Assembly: GCF_035989265.1 (NCBI RefSeq)
Contig: NZ_JAYKZX010000003.1
Location: forward strand, 2,790,001-2,854,000
Reading direction: 5' to 3'
Source of the DNA: Sphingobium sp. HWE2-09
Lineage (GTDB): Bacteria; Pseudomonadota; Alphaproteobacteria; Sphingomonadales; Sphingomonadaceae
Length of the DNA: 64,000 nucleotides
Within the stretch, counting starts at the first letter, position 1. Each line of letters begins with the position of its first letter. The position numbers were made by a program, and so were the translations under genes. The notes under the pieces are model-generated. The model saw only the letters and a list, made by a program, of their open reading frames with translations, was not told where the DNA came from and searched no databases. Positions 26,799 through 35,005 of this stretch are shown piece by piece.

Positions 26799-27298
26799 AT
26801 GAGTAGCGCCCCGATCGACGCCTGTTCCCCCTGACCGACGGCACCGCGCTGGCAGTGGCGCGGGGGACGTTGCGGCTTTTCTATCGCCACGACATGAGCG
26901 GCATATTGGAAGTGCCGCTGCCCAATGGCCGCCGCGCCGACATCATGGCGATCGACGGCGCCGGGCGGCTGACGATCGTGGAGATCAAGTGCAGCCGGGC
27001 GGATTTGTTGGGCGACATGAAATGGCCCGACTATTTCGATTATTGCGACCGCTTTTTCTGGGCGGTGCCGGCCGGGTTCGACCTGGCGCCGTTCGAGAGC
27101 GAGGCATTATGGCCCGCGCGCACCGGCCTGATCGTCGCCGACCAATATGACGCCGAACTGGTGCGCCCGGCTCCGGTCGAGCCGCTGGCCGCCGCCCGGC
27201 GCAAGGCGGAGACGCTGCGTTTCGCGCGCCGTGCTGCGCGGCGATTGACGGCGCTTAGTGATCCGGATCATGCCGCGGAACTGGGCTGGCCGCGTTGA
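26799..27298 (+). CDS. MmcB family DNA repair protein, N terminus frameshifted
   Basis: The main frame from GTG 26855 encodes 147 residues of the MmcB family (restriction-endonuclease-like fold): RRADIMAIDGAGRLTIVEIKCSRADLLGD holds the D...E-K nuclease-like signature, and WPDYFDYCDRFFWAV follows. MmcB proteins are tied to alphaproteobacterial DNA damage repair. The frame is open upstream to 26808 and reads RRLFPLTDGTALAVARG, as in family N termini, but with no start. One extra C in CCCC at 26809-26812 would join it to ATG 26799 as MSSAPDRRLF, giving 166 residues. A missing base call is likely; otherwise translation starts at 26855. Confidence 0.8.
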
Positions 27299-27329
27299 TG
27301 GCTGTGAAGGACTAAAAGCGGACAGTCTT

Positions 27330-27456
27330 TCTCCCCTCCCGTTTACAGGAGGGGCTGGGGGCAAGCGCAAGGTTGCGTTGGCCCACCCCGCTGCGACTAA
27401 ATTCGCTGCGCTCATTAAGTCTCGCTTCCCCTCCCGCAAGCGGGAGGGGAAGCGAA
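27330..27456. repeat. Composite palindromic element
   Basis: The stretch starts with a CCCCTCC/GGAGGGG hairpin, continues with small inverted pairs (CAAGCGCAAGGTTGCGTTGG), and ends in a perfect 15-bp hairpin (27422-27436 with 27441-27455, 4-base loop). It fills most of the convergent gap between mmcB and the ankyrin gene. It belongs to a different family from the TTCCCGC repeats. Confidence 0.65.
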
Positions 27457-27492
27457 AGCCGTCGTGCGCTCTCAACCCTTATCGCTACGCCC

Positions 27493-28104
27493 TCAAAATA
27501 CCGGACCCTGTACCGGTCCGGCGGGCTTGGCGGCGGCCTTCGCGGCGGCGAGGGCGTCGACCAGGCCGGGGGTGCGATCTTCGCGGGCGGCATAGTCGCG
27601 GGCGGACATGCCCGCGATGCTGTCGCGCTTTTCCGGGTTGGCGCCCTGCGCCACGAGCAGGCGGACGATGCCCACGTCGCGCAGCTGCACCGCGCGGATC
27701 AGCGGGGTTTCGCCGCTATTATTGCCCTTGTCGACCTGCGCCTTGTAGGTGAGCAGCGTGCGCACCCCTTCCTCGAACCGGCCCTGTACCGCGTCCATGA
27801 GCGGGGTGTTGCCGTCATTGTCGGTCAGGTTGGCATTGGCGCCCTTGGACAGCAGGAAGCTGAGCCAGGTAGCGTCGCGCCGTGCGACCACCAGATGCAG
27901 CGCGTTTTCGCCGGTGGACACGTCGCGGCTGTTGATGACGGTGGAGCCGGGTTTCTGGATCAGGTTGGTGACCTTTTCCCCGTCCTTGTCCTTCACCGCC
28001 TTGAGGAAATTATAATTGTCCGAAAATTGCGCTTGCGCCGGGCCGGGGACCAGCAGCGCCAGTGCGATCGAACCCAGGAAAGCGGAAAAAAGCTTCGTCT
28101 TCAT
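27493..28104 (-). CDS. Secreted ankyrin-repeat protein
   Basis: The 203-residue product has a signal peptide (cleavage near PAQAQ, residue 26) and about four ankyrin repeats between residues 30 and 180, e.g. TGENALHLVVARRDATWLSF, DNDGNTPLMDAVQGR and SGETPLIRAVQLRD. The end is Ala/Lys/Pro-rich. Periplasmic ankyrin proteins often bind partners such as catalases or peptidases; none is adjacent. It is divergent from the SCO gene with about 40 bases between, so their promoters are close together. Confidence 0.87.
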   Translation of the reverse strand: MKTKLFSAFLGSIALALLVPGPAQAQFSDNYNFLKAVKDKDGEKVTNLIQKPGSTVINSRDVSTGENALHLVVARRDATWLSFLLSKGANANLTDNDGNTPLMDAVQGRFEEGVRTLLTYKAQVDKGNNSGETPLIRAVQLRDVGIVRLLVAQGANPEKRDSIAGMSARDYAAREDRTPGLVDALAAAKAAAKPAGPVQGPVF

Positions 28105-28145
28105 GATGCGCCCCGTTGCATTTGCAAATCCCGTCCTAGCAGGGC

Positions 28146-28814
28146 ATGGCTAGCCATGCCATGACCAAAGACGCCGCGCGCCCCATCCTGCCTTCCATCG
28201 CCCTACCATTGCTGGCCCTGCTGGCTGCCTGCAATATGGGTCCGGGCGGCAATGCATCAAGCGGTGACAGCCAACAGGGCGAGTTGACCGGCGCGCGGAT
28301 CGGCGCGCCCTTCACCCTGACCAACCAGGATGGCAAGCCGACCAAGTGGGACGATTTCAAAGGCCAGTATCGCCTGGTCTATTTCGGCTATACCTATTGC
28401 CCGGACGTGTGCCCGGTCGATCTGCAACGGATCATGCAGGGCTTTGCGCTGTTCGAGAAAGCCAAGCCCGCCCTCGCCGCCAAGGTGCAGCCGATGCTGA
28501 TCAGCGTCGATCCGCAGCGTGATACGCCCGCGGTCCTGAAAACCTATGTCGCGGCCTTCCATCCGCGCCTGATCGGGCTGACGGGCACGAAGGACCAGAT
28601 CGCCAAGGTCGCCAAGGATTTCGTGGTGATCTACAACCCGGAGAAATCGACCGGGGCGAACGACTATCTGGTCAGCCACAGTCGCACCCCCTATCTGTTC
28701 GATGGCGACGGCAAGCCGGTGGCGCTGGTGCCGGTGGATGATCCGGGCACGTCGGACATGGACGAAGGCGCGCCGGACAAGGTGCTCGCCTTTCTAGAAA
28801 AATGGATCAAGTGA
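28146..28814 (+). CDS. SCO1/SenC family copper chaperone lipoprotein
   Basis: SCO proteins deliver copper to the CuA site of cytochrome c oxidase or act as thiol reductases. The 222-residue product has a lipobox (LLALLAAC, cysteine near residue 29), a thioredoxin fold with the metal-binding CPDVCP after YFGYTY, and the distal histidine in YLVSHSRTPYLFD. A later in-frame start (MTKDAARP, 28161) is possible. It overlaps the YcgN-like gene by 13 bases. No oxidase genes are in the window. Confidence 0.9.
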   Translation: MASHAMTKDAARPILPSIALPLLALLAACNMGPGGNASSGDSQQGELTGARIGAPFTLTNQDGKPTKWDDFKGQYRLVYFGYTYCPDVCPVDLQRIMQGFALFEKAKPALAAKVQPMLISVDPQRDTPAVLKTYVAAFHPRLIGLTGTKDQIAKVAKDFVVIYNPEKSTGANDYLVSHSRTPYLFDGDGKPVALVPVDDPGTSDMDEGAPDKVLAFLEKWIK

Positions 28815-29239
28815 CGCATTTCTGGGAAAAGCCGCTCGACAAACTCGACAAGGCCGAGTGGGAAGCGCTGTGCGACGGCTGCGGCAAATGTTGCCTGCAC
28901 AAGGCCGAGGATGAAGAGACCGGGCGGATCTATCCCACCAATGTCGCGTGCCGCCTGCTTGACCGGCAAAGCGGGCAATGCAGCAATTATAAGGACCGGC
29001 ACAGGTTCGTGCCCGATTGCGTGCGGTTGACCCCGACCAAGGTGAAGCAGATCGGCTGGCTGCCGCGCACCTGCGCCTATCGGCTGCGCGAAGAGGGGCT
29101 GCCCCTGCCCGACTGGCATTATCTGATCTGCGGCGATCGCGAAGCGGTGCATCGCGCGCAGGAATTGGTGCGCGGCTGGACGATCGCGGAGGCCGATGCG
29201 GGCGATTGGGAAAATCATCTTGTCGACCGCGAACTCTGA
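28802..29239 (+). CDS. YcgN/UPF0260 family cysteine-cluster protein
   Basis: The 145-residue product carries a CxxCxxC-type cluster (LCDGCGKCCLHK) and further conserved cysteines (NVACRLLD, GQCSNY, PDCVRLTP, RTCAYRL), matching the YcgN/YkgJ group thought to bind zinc or iron-sulfur. Function is not established. It begins inside the SCO gene and its end overlaps the following peptidase gene by 44 bases, so it belongs to the same operon. Confidence 0.88.
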   Translation: MDQVTHFWEKPLDKLDKAEWEALCDGCGKCCLHKAEDEETGRIYPTNVACRLLDRQSGQCSNYKDRHRFVPDCVRLTPTKVKQIGWLPRTCAYRLREEGLPLPDWHYLICGDREAVHRAQELVRGWTIAEADAGDWENHLVDREL

Positions 29240-29936
29240 TCCGGACGTCGCAATCCTGATCGACGGGGTGGCGATGCCGGTGCTGGTGCGCCGGTCGGCG
29301 CGGGCGCGGGCCTATCGGTTGACGATCGACAGCGCGCGGGGCGCGTTGCGCCTGTCGCTGCCGGTGCGCGCGAACCTTAAAAAAGCGCTGGGCTGGGCGC
29401 AGGACCATGAAGGCTGGGTGCGCGCGCAGATGGCGAAGCAGCCTGCCGTCGCGCGGCTGGACCATGGCGCGACCTTTCCGCTGGAGGGGCGCGACGTGAC
29501 GATCGAATGGGTCGCGGGGGCGACGCGCACGATTCGCTTGGAGGGCGACCGGCTGCTGCTGGGCGGCGCGGCGGAATTGGTGGGCGCGCGGGTGCAGCGC
29601 TGGCTGGTCGCACGGGCGCGGGCGGTGCTGGAGACGGAAAGTCACGCCATGGCGCAGGACCATGGGTTGATCGTCGCGTCGGTCGGCGTGGGCGACACGC
29701 GCAGCCGCTGGGGCAGTTGCGCCTCGTCCGGGGCGATCCGCTATAGCTGGCGGTTGATTCTGGCCCCGCCGGAGGTGCGCCGCGCGACCGTGGCGCACGA
29801 ACTGGCGCATCTGCTGCACATGGATCACAGCCCGGCCTTTCACGCAGCGCACAAGCGGATCTATGGCGCGGACCCCAGGCCCGCGCGGGCGTGGCTGCGC
29901 GCGCATGGCGCTGGCCTGCATCGCTATCAGGCTTGA
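29196..29936 (+). CDS. YgjP-like (M48/DUF45) metallopeptidase
   Basis: The product of up to 246 residues has the zinc motif HELAHLLHMDHSPAFH near residue 208 and the SRWGSCASSGAIRYSWRLILAPP region of the WLM/YgjP-like DUF45 family. No signal peptide is seen, so it is likely cytoplasmic. Substrates are unknown. The ATG at 29196 gives a 44-base overlap with the upstream gene; a TTG at 29217 is an alternative start. Confidence 0.85.
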   Translation: MRAIGKIILSTANSDPDVAILIDGVAMPVLVRRSARARAYRLTIDSARGALRLSLPVRANLKKALGWAQDHEGWVRAQMAKQPAVARLDHGATFPLEGRDVTIEWVAGATRTIRLEGDRLLLGGAAELVGARVQRWLVARARAVLETESHAMAQDHGLIVASVGVGDTRSRWGSCASSGAIRYSWRLILAPPEVRRATVAHELAHLLHMDHSPAFHAAHKRIYGADPRPARAWLRAHGAGLHRYQA

Positions 29937-29941
29937 AGGAC

Positions 29942-30202
29942 GTGGCGCGGCGCAAACGCTATCTGACCGCGACCATGGCGGACGGTTATGTCAAGACGAT
30001 CGGGCCGACCGCGGACCCCTTCACCCATTATTGGCGAATCGTCGCAGTGCTGGACAATGGCAAGACCGAGGTGTTCTGGGGCCATGTCCGTTCGCTGGCC
30101 GAGGCGAAGAAGAAGCGCGCTGCCGCGGCGGACGGCGCGAAGATGCGCGGGTGGAAGCGGTATGATTTCGAGATTGCGGAACTGGTGGAGACTAACGGTT
30201 GA
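29942..30202 (+). CDS. Small protein of unknown function
   Basis: The product of about 86 residues (from GTG 29942, after GAAGGAC) is basic and soluble: RRKRYLTATMADGYVKTIG, then FTHYWRIVAVLDNGKTEVFWGHVRSLAEA and an acidic tail. ATG 29975 is an alternative start. I do not recognise the family. It follows the peptidase gene by five bases and probably shares its transcript. Confidence 0.65.
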   Translation: MARRKRYLTATMADGYVKTIGPTADPFTHYWRIVAVLDNGKTEVFWGHVRSLAEAKKKRAAAADGAKMRGWKRYDFEIAELVETNG

Positions 30203-30218
30203 TGCGCTTTAGCACAGC

Positions 30219-30284
30219 GTGTTCCCGCGCGGGCGGGAACCCAGTCCAGCCGTTTCAACTGGGTTCCCGCCTGCGCGGGAACAT
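30219..30284. repeat. Intergenic palindromic repeat, family 1
   Basis: Inverted arms around TTCCCGCGCGGGCGGGAA (left) and GGTTCCCGCCTGCGCGGGAA (right) match the element at 3881. It lies between the convergent small-protein and trhO genes and ends 10 bases from the trhO stop codon. Confidence 0.82.
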
Positions 30285-30293
30285 GGTGAGCTT

Positions 30294-31133
30294 CTAGCCC
30301 CGGTGCGGCCAAACGCCGGACTCGTCGCCTGCGCATTCGTGCGCGGCGTCGCGCAGATGCGGCAGGCCGCAGCCCTTGCAGGTGACATAGTCGCCCACTG
30401 TCAGCCCATGACCAACCGCGACCCGCTCATCGAAGACATAGCAGTCGCCCTGCCAGCGGCTCTCGGCCTCCGGCATTTCCTCCAGATAGCGCAAGATGCC
30501 GCCCTTGAGGTGATAGACGTCGTCGAACCCGCGCGCCTTGACCAGCGCAGTCGATTTTTCGCAGCGTATGCCGCCGGTGCAGAACATTGCGATCTTGGGG
30601 CTGCGGCCCTGCGCCTTCAGGTCGGCGGCGAAGGTGTCGAACCAGGCGGGAAATTCGCGGAAGGAGCGGGTTGCGGGGTCGATCGCGCCTTCGAACGTGC
30701 CGACCGCCACTTCATAGGCATTGCGGGTGTCGATGATGACCGTGTCGGGATCGGCGATCAGGGCGTTCCAGTCGATGGGGTCGAGATGCGTGCCCGCCTG
30801 CGTCGCAGGGTCGAGATCGCCCACGCCCAGCGTCACGATTTCCGTCTTCACCTTCACCTTCATCCGGGCGAAGGGTGCAGCGTCGGCCCAGGAATATTTG
30901 ACATCGACATCGGCGCAGCCCGGCAGCGCACGGATATGGGCGATGAGCGTGGCGATGGCGTCCGCGTCGCCCGCAACGGTGCCGTTGATCCCCTCCCCCG
31001 CCAGGATCAGCGTGCCGCAGGTGCCAAGCGCGGCGCAGTGCGCGCGCAGATCGGCCGCCAGCGCCTGCGGATCGGGAAAGCGGGCGAAGCAATAGAGGGC
31101 GGCGACGGTATAGGCGGTGGAACAAGCGGACAT
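30294..31133 (-). CDS. trhO: tRNA uridine(34) hydroxylase TrhO (rhodanese-like)
   Basis: TrhO (YceA) hydroxylates wobble uridine 34 of several tRNAs. The 279-residue product has the N-terminal acylphosphatase-like domain (LILAGEGINGTVAG) and a rhodanese domain with the active cysteine in MFCTGGIRCEKS. A final segment, CKGCGLPH, adds conserved cysteines. The middle motif VKYSWADAAPFARMKVKVK is family-typical. It is divergent from pdeM. With mnmE and mnmG in the same window, two wobble-uridine modification routes are encoded here. Confidence 0.92.
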   Translation of the reverse strand: MSACSTAYTVAALYCFARFPDPQALAADLRAHCAALGTCGTLILAGEGINGTVAGDADAIATLIAHIRALPGCADVDVKYSWADAAPFARMKVKVKTEIVTLGVGDLDPATQAGTHLDPIDWNALIADPDTVIIDTRNAYEVAVGTFEGAIDPATRSFREFPAWFDTFAADLKAQGRSPKIAMFCTGGIRCEKSTALVKARGFDDVYHLKGGILRYLEEMPEAESRWQGDCYVFDERVAVGHGLTVGDYVTCKGCGLPHLRDAAHECAGDESGVWPHRG

Positions 31134-31198
31134 GGCTGCGCCTATAGGCCTTTGCCGCGCCTCTTGAAAGCCGGGGCGTAGAGGCGCATAGGCGGGCG

Positions 31199-31858
31199 AT
31201 GGTTCCCCTTTCGTTCGCAGGCCAGGCCTTTATGGCGATGCCCGAGGCCGCGCTTTACTGGCCGGCGCAGCGGGCACTGCTGGTCGCCGACCTGCATTTC
31301 GAGAAGGCGAGCTGGTATGCGCGCTTCGGCCAGTTCCTGCCCCCGCATGACAGCCAGGCGACGCTGGACGTGATCGAAGGGCTGGTGGAGCGGACCGACG
31401 CGCAGGCGGTCTGGTCGTTGGGCGACAGCTTCCACGATGCCGACGGTGCGGCCCGGCTCGATCCGCGCGCGCGCGATCGGCTGCACGCATTGACGCAGCG
31501 CGTGGACTGGCTGTGGATCACCGGCAATCACGATGTCGGCGTGGCGACGATGCCGGGCGGACGACGGGTGGCGGAGGCGCAGGTCGCGGGCATATGGTTG
31601 CGGCATGAGGCGGAGGCGGACGATCCGGCCCCCGAAATCTCCGGCCATTTCCATCCCAAGCTGCGCCTGTCGCTGCGCGGGCGGCATGTGTCGCGGCGCT
31701 GCTTCGTGGGATCGGCGACCAAACTGATTCTCCCCGCACTCGGCGCGCTGACCGGGGGGCTGGATGCGGGCCATGGCGAGATTCGCCGGGCAGTGGGGCC
31801 GGGCGCGGCGGCTCTGGTGCCGGTCGCGGACCGGCTGCTGCGCTTTCCGTTATCGTAA
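31199..31858 (+). CDS. pdeM: Ligase-associated metallophosphoesterase PdeM
   Basis: The 219-residue calcineurin-like phosphoesterase shows LLVADLHFEKASWYARFG (metal ligands D and H), SLGDSFHD, TGNHD and SGHFHPKLRL. This matches the PdeM family found with DNA ligase and Lhr-type helicase genes in damage response. Here those partners are absent, so its role in ligase-associated repair is by family only. ATG 31199 is the start. Confidence 0.88.
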   Translation: MVPLSFAGQAFMAMPEAALYWPAQRALLVADLHFEKASWYARFGQFLPPHDSQATLDVIEGLVERTDAQAVWSLGDSFHDADGAARLDPRARDRLHALTQRVDWLWITGNHDVGVATMPGGRRVAEAQVAGIWLRHEAEADDPAPEISGHFHPKLRLSLRGRHVSRRCFVGSATKLILPALGALTGGLDAGHGEIRRAVGPGAAALVPVADRLLRFPLS

Positions 31859-32028
31859 GGTGACGTAGCGGAAAGCTATTGTTAAGCCGTTGCCGATAAG
31901 CAACAGCGCAGGATCATTCGCCTGTCATCCTGACCAAAAGGCACGGAAAAGCTGGGGTCACTTGCCTTCGCCTGACTGTGTCCGCATAATCGACGGGCGT
32001 TCCGACGGGACAAAAAGTCGCGCGGACC

Positions 32029-32038
32029 AGGAGAGGAT
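32029..32038 (+). promoter_or_regulatory. Ribosome binding site of the TonB receptor, complementary to the small-RNA motif
   Basis: AGGAGAGGAT lies eight bases before the receptor ATG (32047). It is the exact complement of the motif ATCCTCTCCT in both small-RNA candidates, so an antisense block of translation is possible. Complementarity alone is not proof, because a C-rich motif will match many strong ribosome binding sites. Confidence 0.6.
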
Positions 32039-32046
32039 AGACCATC

Positions 32047-34863
32047 ATGACAGACAAGAGTCTCTGGACGTCGGCCGCCATCATCGCCTTGGCCCTTGGC
32101 GCATCTGCGGCCCATGCGCAGGAGGATGCGACGCCGCAACCGGTCGTGGATGACGGCAGCGCCAACATCATCGTCACCGCCACCCGCCGCGCCAGCCCCC
32201 TGTCCGACGTGCCGATCGCGGTATCGGCGGTGGGCGCGCAGGCGATGCAGAATAGCGGCGCGAGCGATATTCGCACGCTCAATCAACTGGCCCCGTCGCT
32301 GCTGGTGTCCTCCACCGGCTCCGAAGCCAATGCGTCGGCGCGTATTCGCGGCATCGGCACGGTCGGCGACAATCCCGGCCTCGAAAGCTCGGTCGCGGTG
32401 TTCATCGACGGCGTCTATCGATCGCGCACCGGGTCGGGCCTCAACGAACTGGGCGAGATCGAGCGGGTCGAGGTACTGCGCGGGCCGCAGGGGACGCTGT
32501 TCGGCCGCAATGCGTCGGCGGGCCTGATCAACATCATCAGCAAGGCGCCGGAAAACACATTCCATGCCAAGGGTGAGATCACCTATGGCAATTATGATTA
32601 TTGGCGGCTGTCGGGCCGCGTCACCGGGCCGATCGCCGATGGTATTGCGCTCAGCCTCGACGGGGTGTGGAGCAAGCGCGACGGCTTCTACAAGCTGGTC
32701 GACGGCGCGGGCAATAAAGTCGGCGATACCAACGACCGCAACCGCTATTTCCTGCGCGGCCAGGCGCTGATCGAACCCACCGACGCGCTCTCCATCCGCC
32801 TGATCGGCGATTACACCAATCGCGACGAAAGCTGCTGCGGCGCGGCCTATATCGAGGCGCGCGAGCGGCGGCCGGCGGGCGGCGGCTATAGCACCGCGCC
32901 GTTCAATCGCATCGCCGCGATCCTGGCGGGCCAGGGCAGCGTGATCCCCGCCGATCCCTATGACCGCGAACTGCATGTGACGCCGGGCCGCGACTATGTC
33001 AGCAAGCTCAAGGATTGGGGCGTGTCTGGCGAGATCAATTATGATTTCGGTGGCGCGAAGCTGACCAGCATCACCGCCTATCGCGATTATAAATCCCGCG
33101 ATTATGGCGATTACGACTATAATCGCGCCGACCTGCTCTACCGCGACCCCAACACCTATCGCCAGTTCAAGACCTTTACGCAGGAATTGCGGCTGCAAGG
33201 GTCGGCCTTTGCCGACAAGCTCGACTGGCTGGTCGGCGGCTATTACGCCAATGAACGGCTGACCTTGCAGGACAATATCCGCTTCGGCGCGGATTATGGG
33301 CGCTTTGCGGCCTGTCGTTTGATGGCGGGCGCCGGGGTCAACAGCAATTTCACCGCGCAGCAACTGGCCGCGTGCGGCAGCGGCGCGGCGACCGGTGCAC
33401 TGATCACCGGCACGCAGGCGCAGCTGAATGCGGGCCTGACCGCCGCGCTGATCGGCAACGGCGTGCCTGCGCCGATCGCTGCGGCGCAGGCGGGGGCGAT
33501 TTCCACCGGGCTTGGCAACGGATTGCGCGCGTTGGCGGCGATCCCGTCCGGCACCGGCGACGTAGCGTCGCTCTACCGCCAAAAGAGCGAGAATTGGGCG
33601 CTGTTCACGCACAATATCTTTCACATCACCAACCGGCTCGATCTGACCGTTGGCGTGCGCTACACGCACGAAAGCAAGCGTTTCTCGTCCGATTTCAACA
33701 ATAATAATGCGACCTGCGCGGCGTTGCAGTCGTCCGCCCTCCCCGGCCTTGCGACCAATCCGGCGCTGGGCAGCGCGGCGACGCTGGCGGGAGGTATCCT
33801 GACTTTGGGCTGCCTGGGCAATGGCTCGACCAGCCTCAATGCACTGAACCTCAACGACAAGATCAGCGAAGGACAGTTTTCGGGGACCGCGGTGCTGTCG
33901 TGGAAGCCGATCGACGATCTGCTGCTCTATGGCAGCTATTCGAAGGGCTATAAGGCGGGCGGCTATAATCTCGATCGCTTCCAGTTGGGATCGACCGGCC
34001 TGAACGCGGTGCCTGCGGTATTTTCGCCGCGCACCAATGCCGATGTCAGCAGCCTGCGCTTCGCGTCGGAAAAGGTGGATGCGTTCGAAGTGGGCATCAA
34101 ATATGTCCAGCCCAAATGGAGCGTGAACGTCGCCGCCTTCCGTCAGGAGTTCAAGAATTTCCAGCTGAACACCTTCAACGGCACCAGCTTCGTTGTGCAG
34201 AATATCAATGGCTGCGACAGCGCGCTGTCGGCGGCGCGGACGTGCGACGATGACGATGTCGGCCCCGGCCTGATCAGCCAAGGCGTGGAACTGGAAGCGT
34301 CGGTCAGCCCGGCGCGCAATTTCCGCGTATCGGGCGGCGCGACTTATGCGCGCGCGAAATTCGCCAACCGGCTGGTGGGTAGCGGCAATGGCGCGGTGCC
34401 GCTGGACCCGGCGCTGTTCCTGTTGCCCGGATCGATCAACAGCAACGCGCCACAGATCGTCACTACCGCCAGCATGGCCTGGACGCCGGACATCGGTTCA
34501 TCGGGCCTGTCGGCGCTCTTCTACGTCGATGGGCGCATGACCAGCGACTTCAACACCGGGTCCGACCTGTTCCCCGAAAAGCGGCAGGACGGCTTTGCGG
34601 TGGTCAACGCGCGCGTCGGCCTGCGCGGGCGGGACCAGCGCTGGGCGATCGAATTGTGGGGGCAGAATATATTCAACCAGAATTATACCCAGGTCGCCTT
34701 CTCCAGCCCGCTCCAGTCGAGCAGCCCGTGTACGTCATCTACGGGCCAGTTCGGGGGACTGTGCGGGACGCCCCCGGCCGCAGTACCGATGGCGAACCAG
34801 CTGATCTCCGCCTATCTGGCCGAACCGCGCACCTATGGCATCACGTTGCGCGGGAGTTTCTAG
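32047..34863 (+). CDS. TonB-dependent outer-membrane receptor
   Basis: The 938-residue product has a signal peptide (cleavage after AAHAQ, residue 25). A plug domain follows, with IIVTATRRASPLSDVP (TonB-box-like region), ARIRGIGT and VEVLRGPQGTLFGRNASAG. The rest is a long 22-strand type barrel ending YGITLRGSF with a terminal Phe. Such receptors import siderophores, vitamins, glycans or aromatic compounds using TonB energy. The absence of adjacent transport or degradation genes leaves the substrate open. It carries a Gly/Ala-rich insertion near residues 420-500. Expression may be controlled by the small-RNA candidates. Confidence 0.93.
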   Translation: MTDKSLWTSAAIIALALGASAAHAQEDATPQPVVDDGSANIIVTATRRASPLSDVPIAVSAVGAQAMQNSGASDIRTLNQLAPSLLVSSTGSEANASARIRGIGTVGDNPGLESSVAVFIDGVYRSRTGSGLNELGEIERVEVLRGPQGTLFGRNASAGLINIISKAPENTFHAKGEITYGNYDYWRLSGRVTGPIADGIALSLDGVWSKRDGFYKLVDGAGNKVGDTNDRNRYFLRGQALIEPTDALSIRLIGDYTNRDESCCGAAYIEARERRPAGGGYSTAPFNRIAAILAGQGSVIPADPYDRELHVTPGRDYVSKLKDWGVSGEINYDFGGAKLTSITAYRDYKSRDYGDYDYNRADLLYRDPNTYRQFKTFTQELRLQGSAFADKLDWLVGGYYANERLTLQDNIRFGADYGRFAACRLMAGAGVNSNFTAQQLAACGSGAATGALITGTQAQLNAGLTAALIGNGVPAPIAAAQAGAISTGLGNGLRALAAIPSGTGDVASLYRQKSENWALFTHNIFHITNRLDLTVGVRYTHESKRFSSDFNNNNATCAALQSSALPGLATNPALGSAATLAGGILTLGCLGNGSTSLNALNLNDKISEGQFSGTAVLSWKPIDDLLLYGSYSKGYKAGGYNLDRFQLGSTGLNAVPAVFSPRTNADVSSLRFASEKVDAFEVGIKYVQPKWSVNVAAFRQEFKNFQLNTFNGTSFVVQNINGCDSALSAARTCDDDDVGPGLISQGVELEASVSPARNFRVSGGATYARAKFANRLVGSGNGAVPLDPALFLLPGSINSNAPQIVTTASMAWTPDIGSSGLSALFYVDGRMTSDFNTGSDLFPEKRQDGFAVVNARVGLRGRDQRWAIELWGQNIFNQNYTQVAFSSPLQSSSPCTSSTGQFGGLCGTPPAAVPMANQLISAYLAEPRTYGITLRGSF

Positions 34864-35005
34864 GACGGTCGCCATTCAGTTCTGGCGGCCTGCAAATGGT
34901 GACTTGCCGCGCTTCCGGTGCTCACGACCTTAAAGGTCGCTCCGCTCCGGGTCACGACAAGTCACCATTTTCGTCACGCCATCTCCTGAATGGCAATCCG
35001 TCCTA
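34861..35005. repeat. Nested palindrome between the convergent TonB receptor and yggS genes
   Basis: The outer arms (34863-34879 and 34986-35003) are near-perfect inverted copies and include parts of both stop codons. Inside are perfect 13-bp arms AAATGGTGACTTG (34894-34906) and CAAGTCACCATTT (34958-34970). The centre holds a further CGACCTTAAAGGTCG palindrome. The whole forms a long cruciform or hairpin of about 145 bases. It is unlike the other repeats here and would serve at least as a bidirectional terminator. Confidence 0.75.

Noticed and set aside
31882..34281. Long open frame antisense to the TonB receptor (799 codons)
   Set aside because: The sense strand encodes a complete receptor with signal peptide and barrel end; the antisense protein has no recognisable motif.
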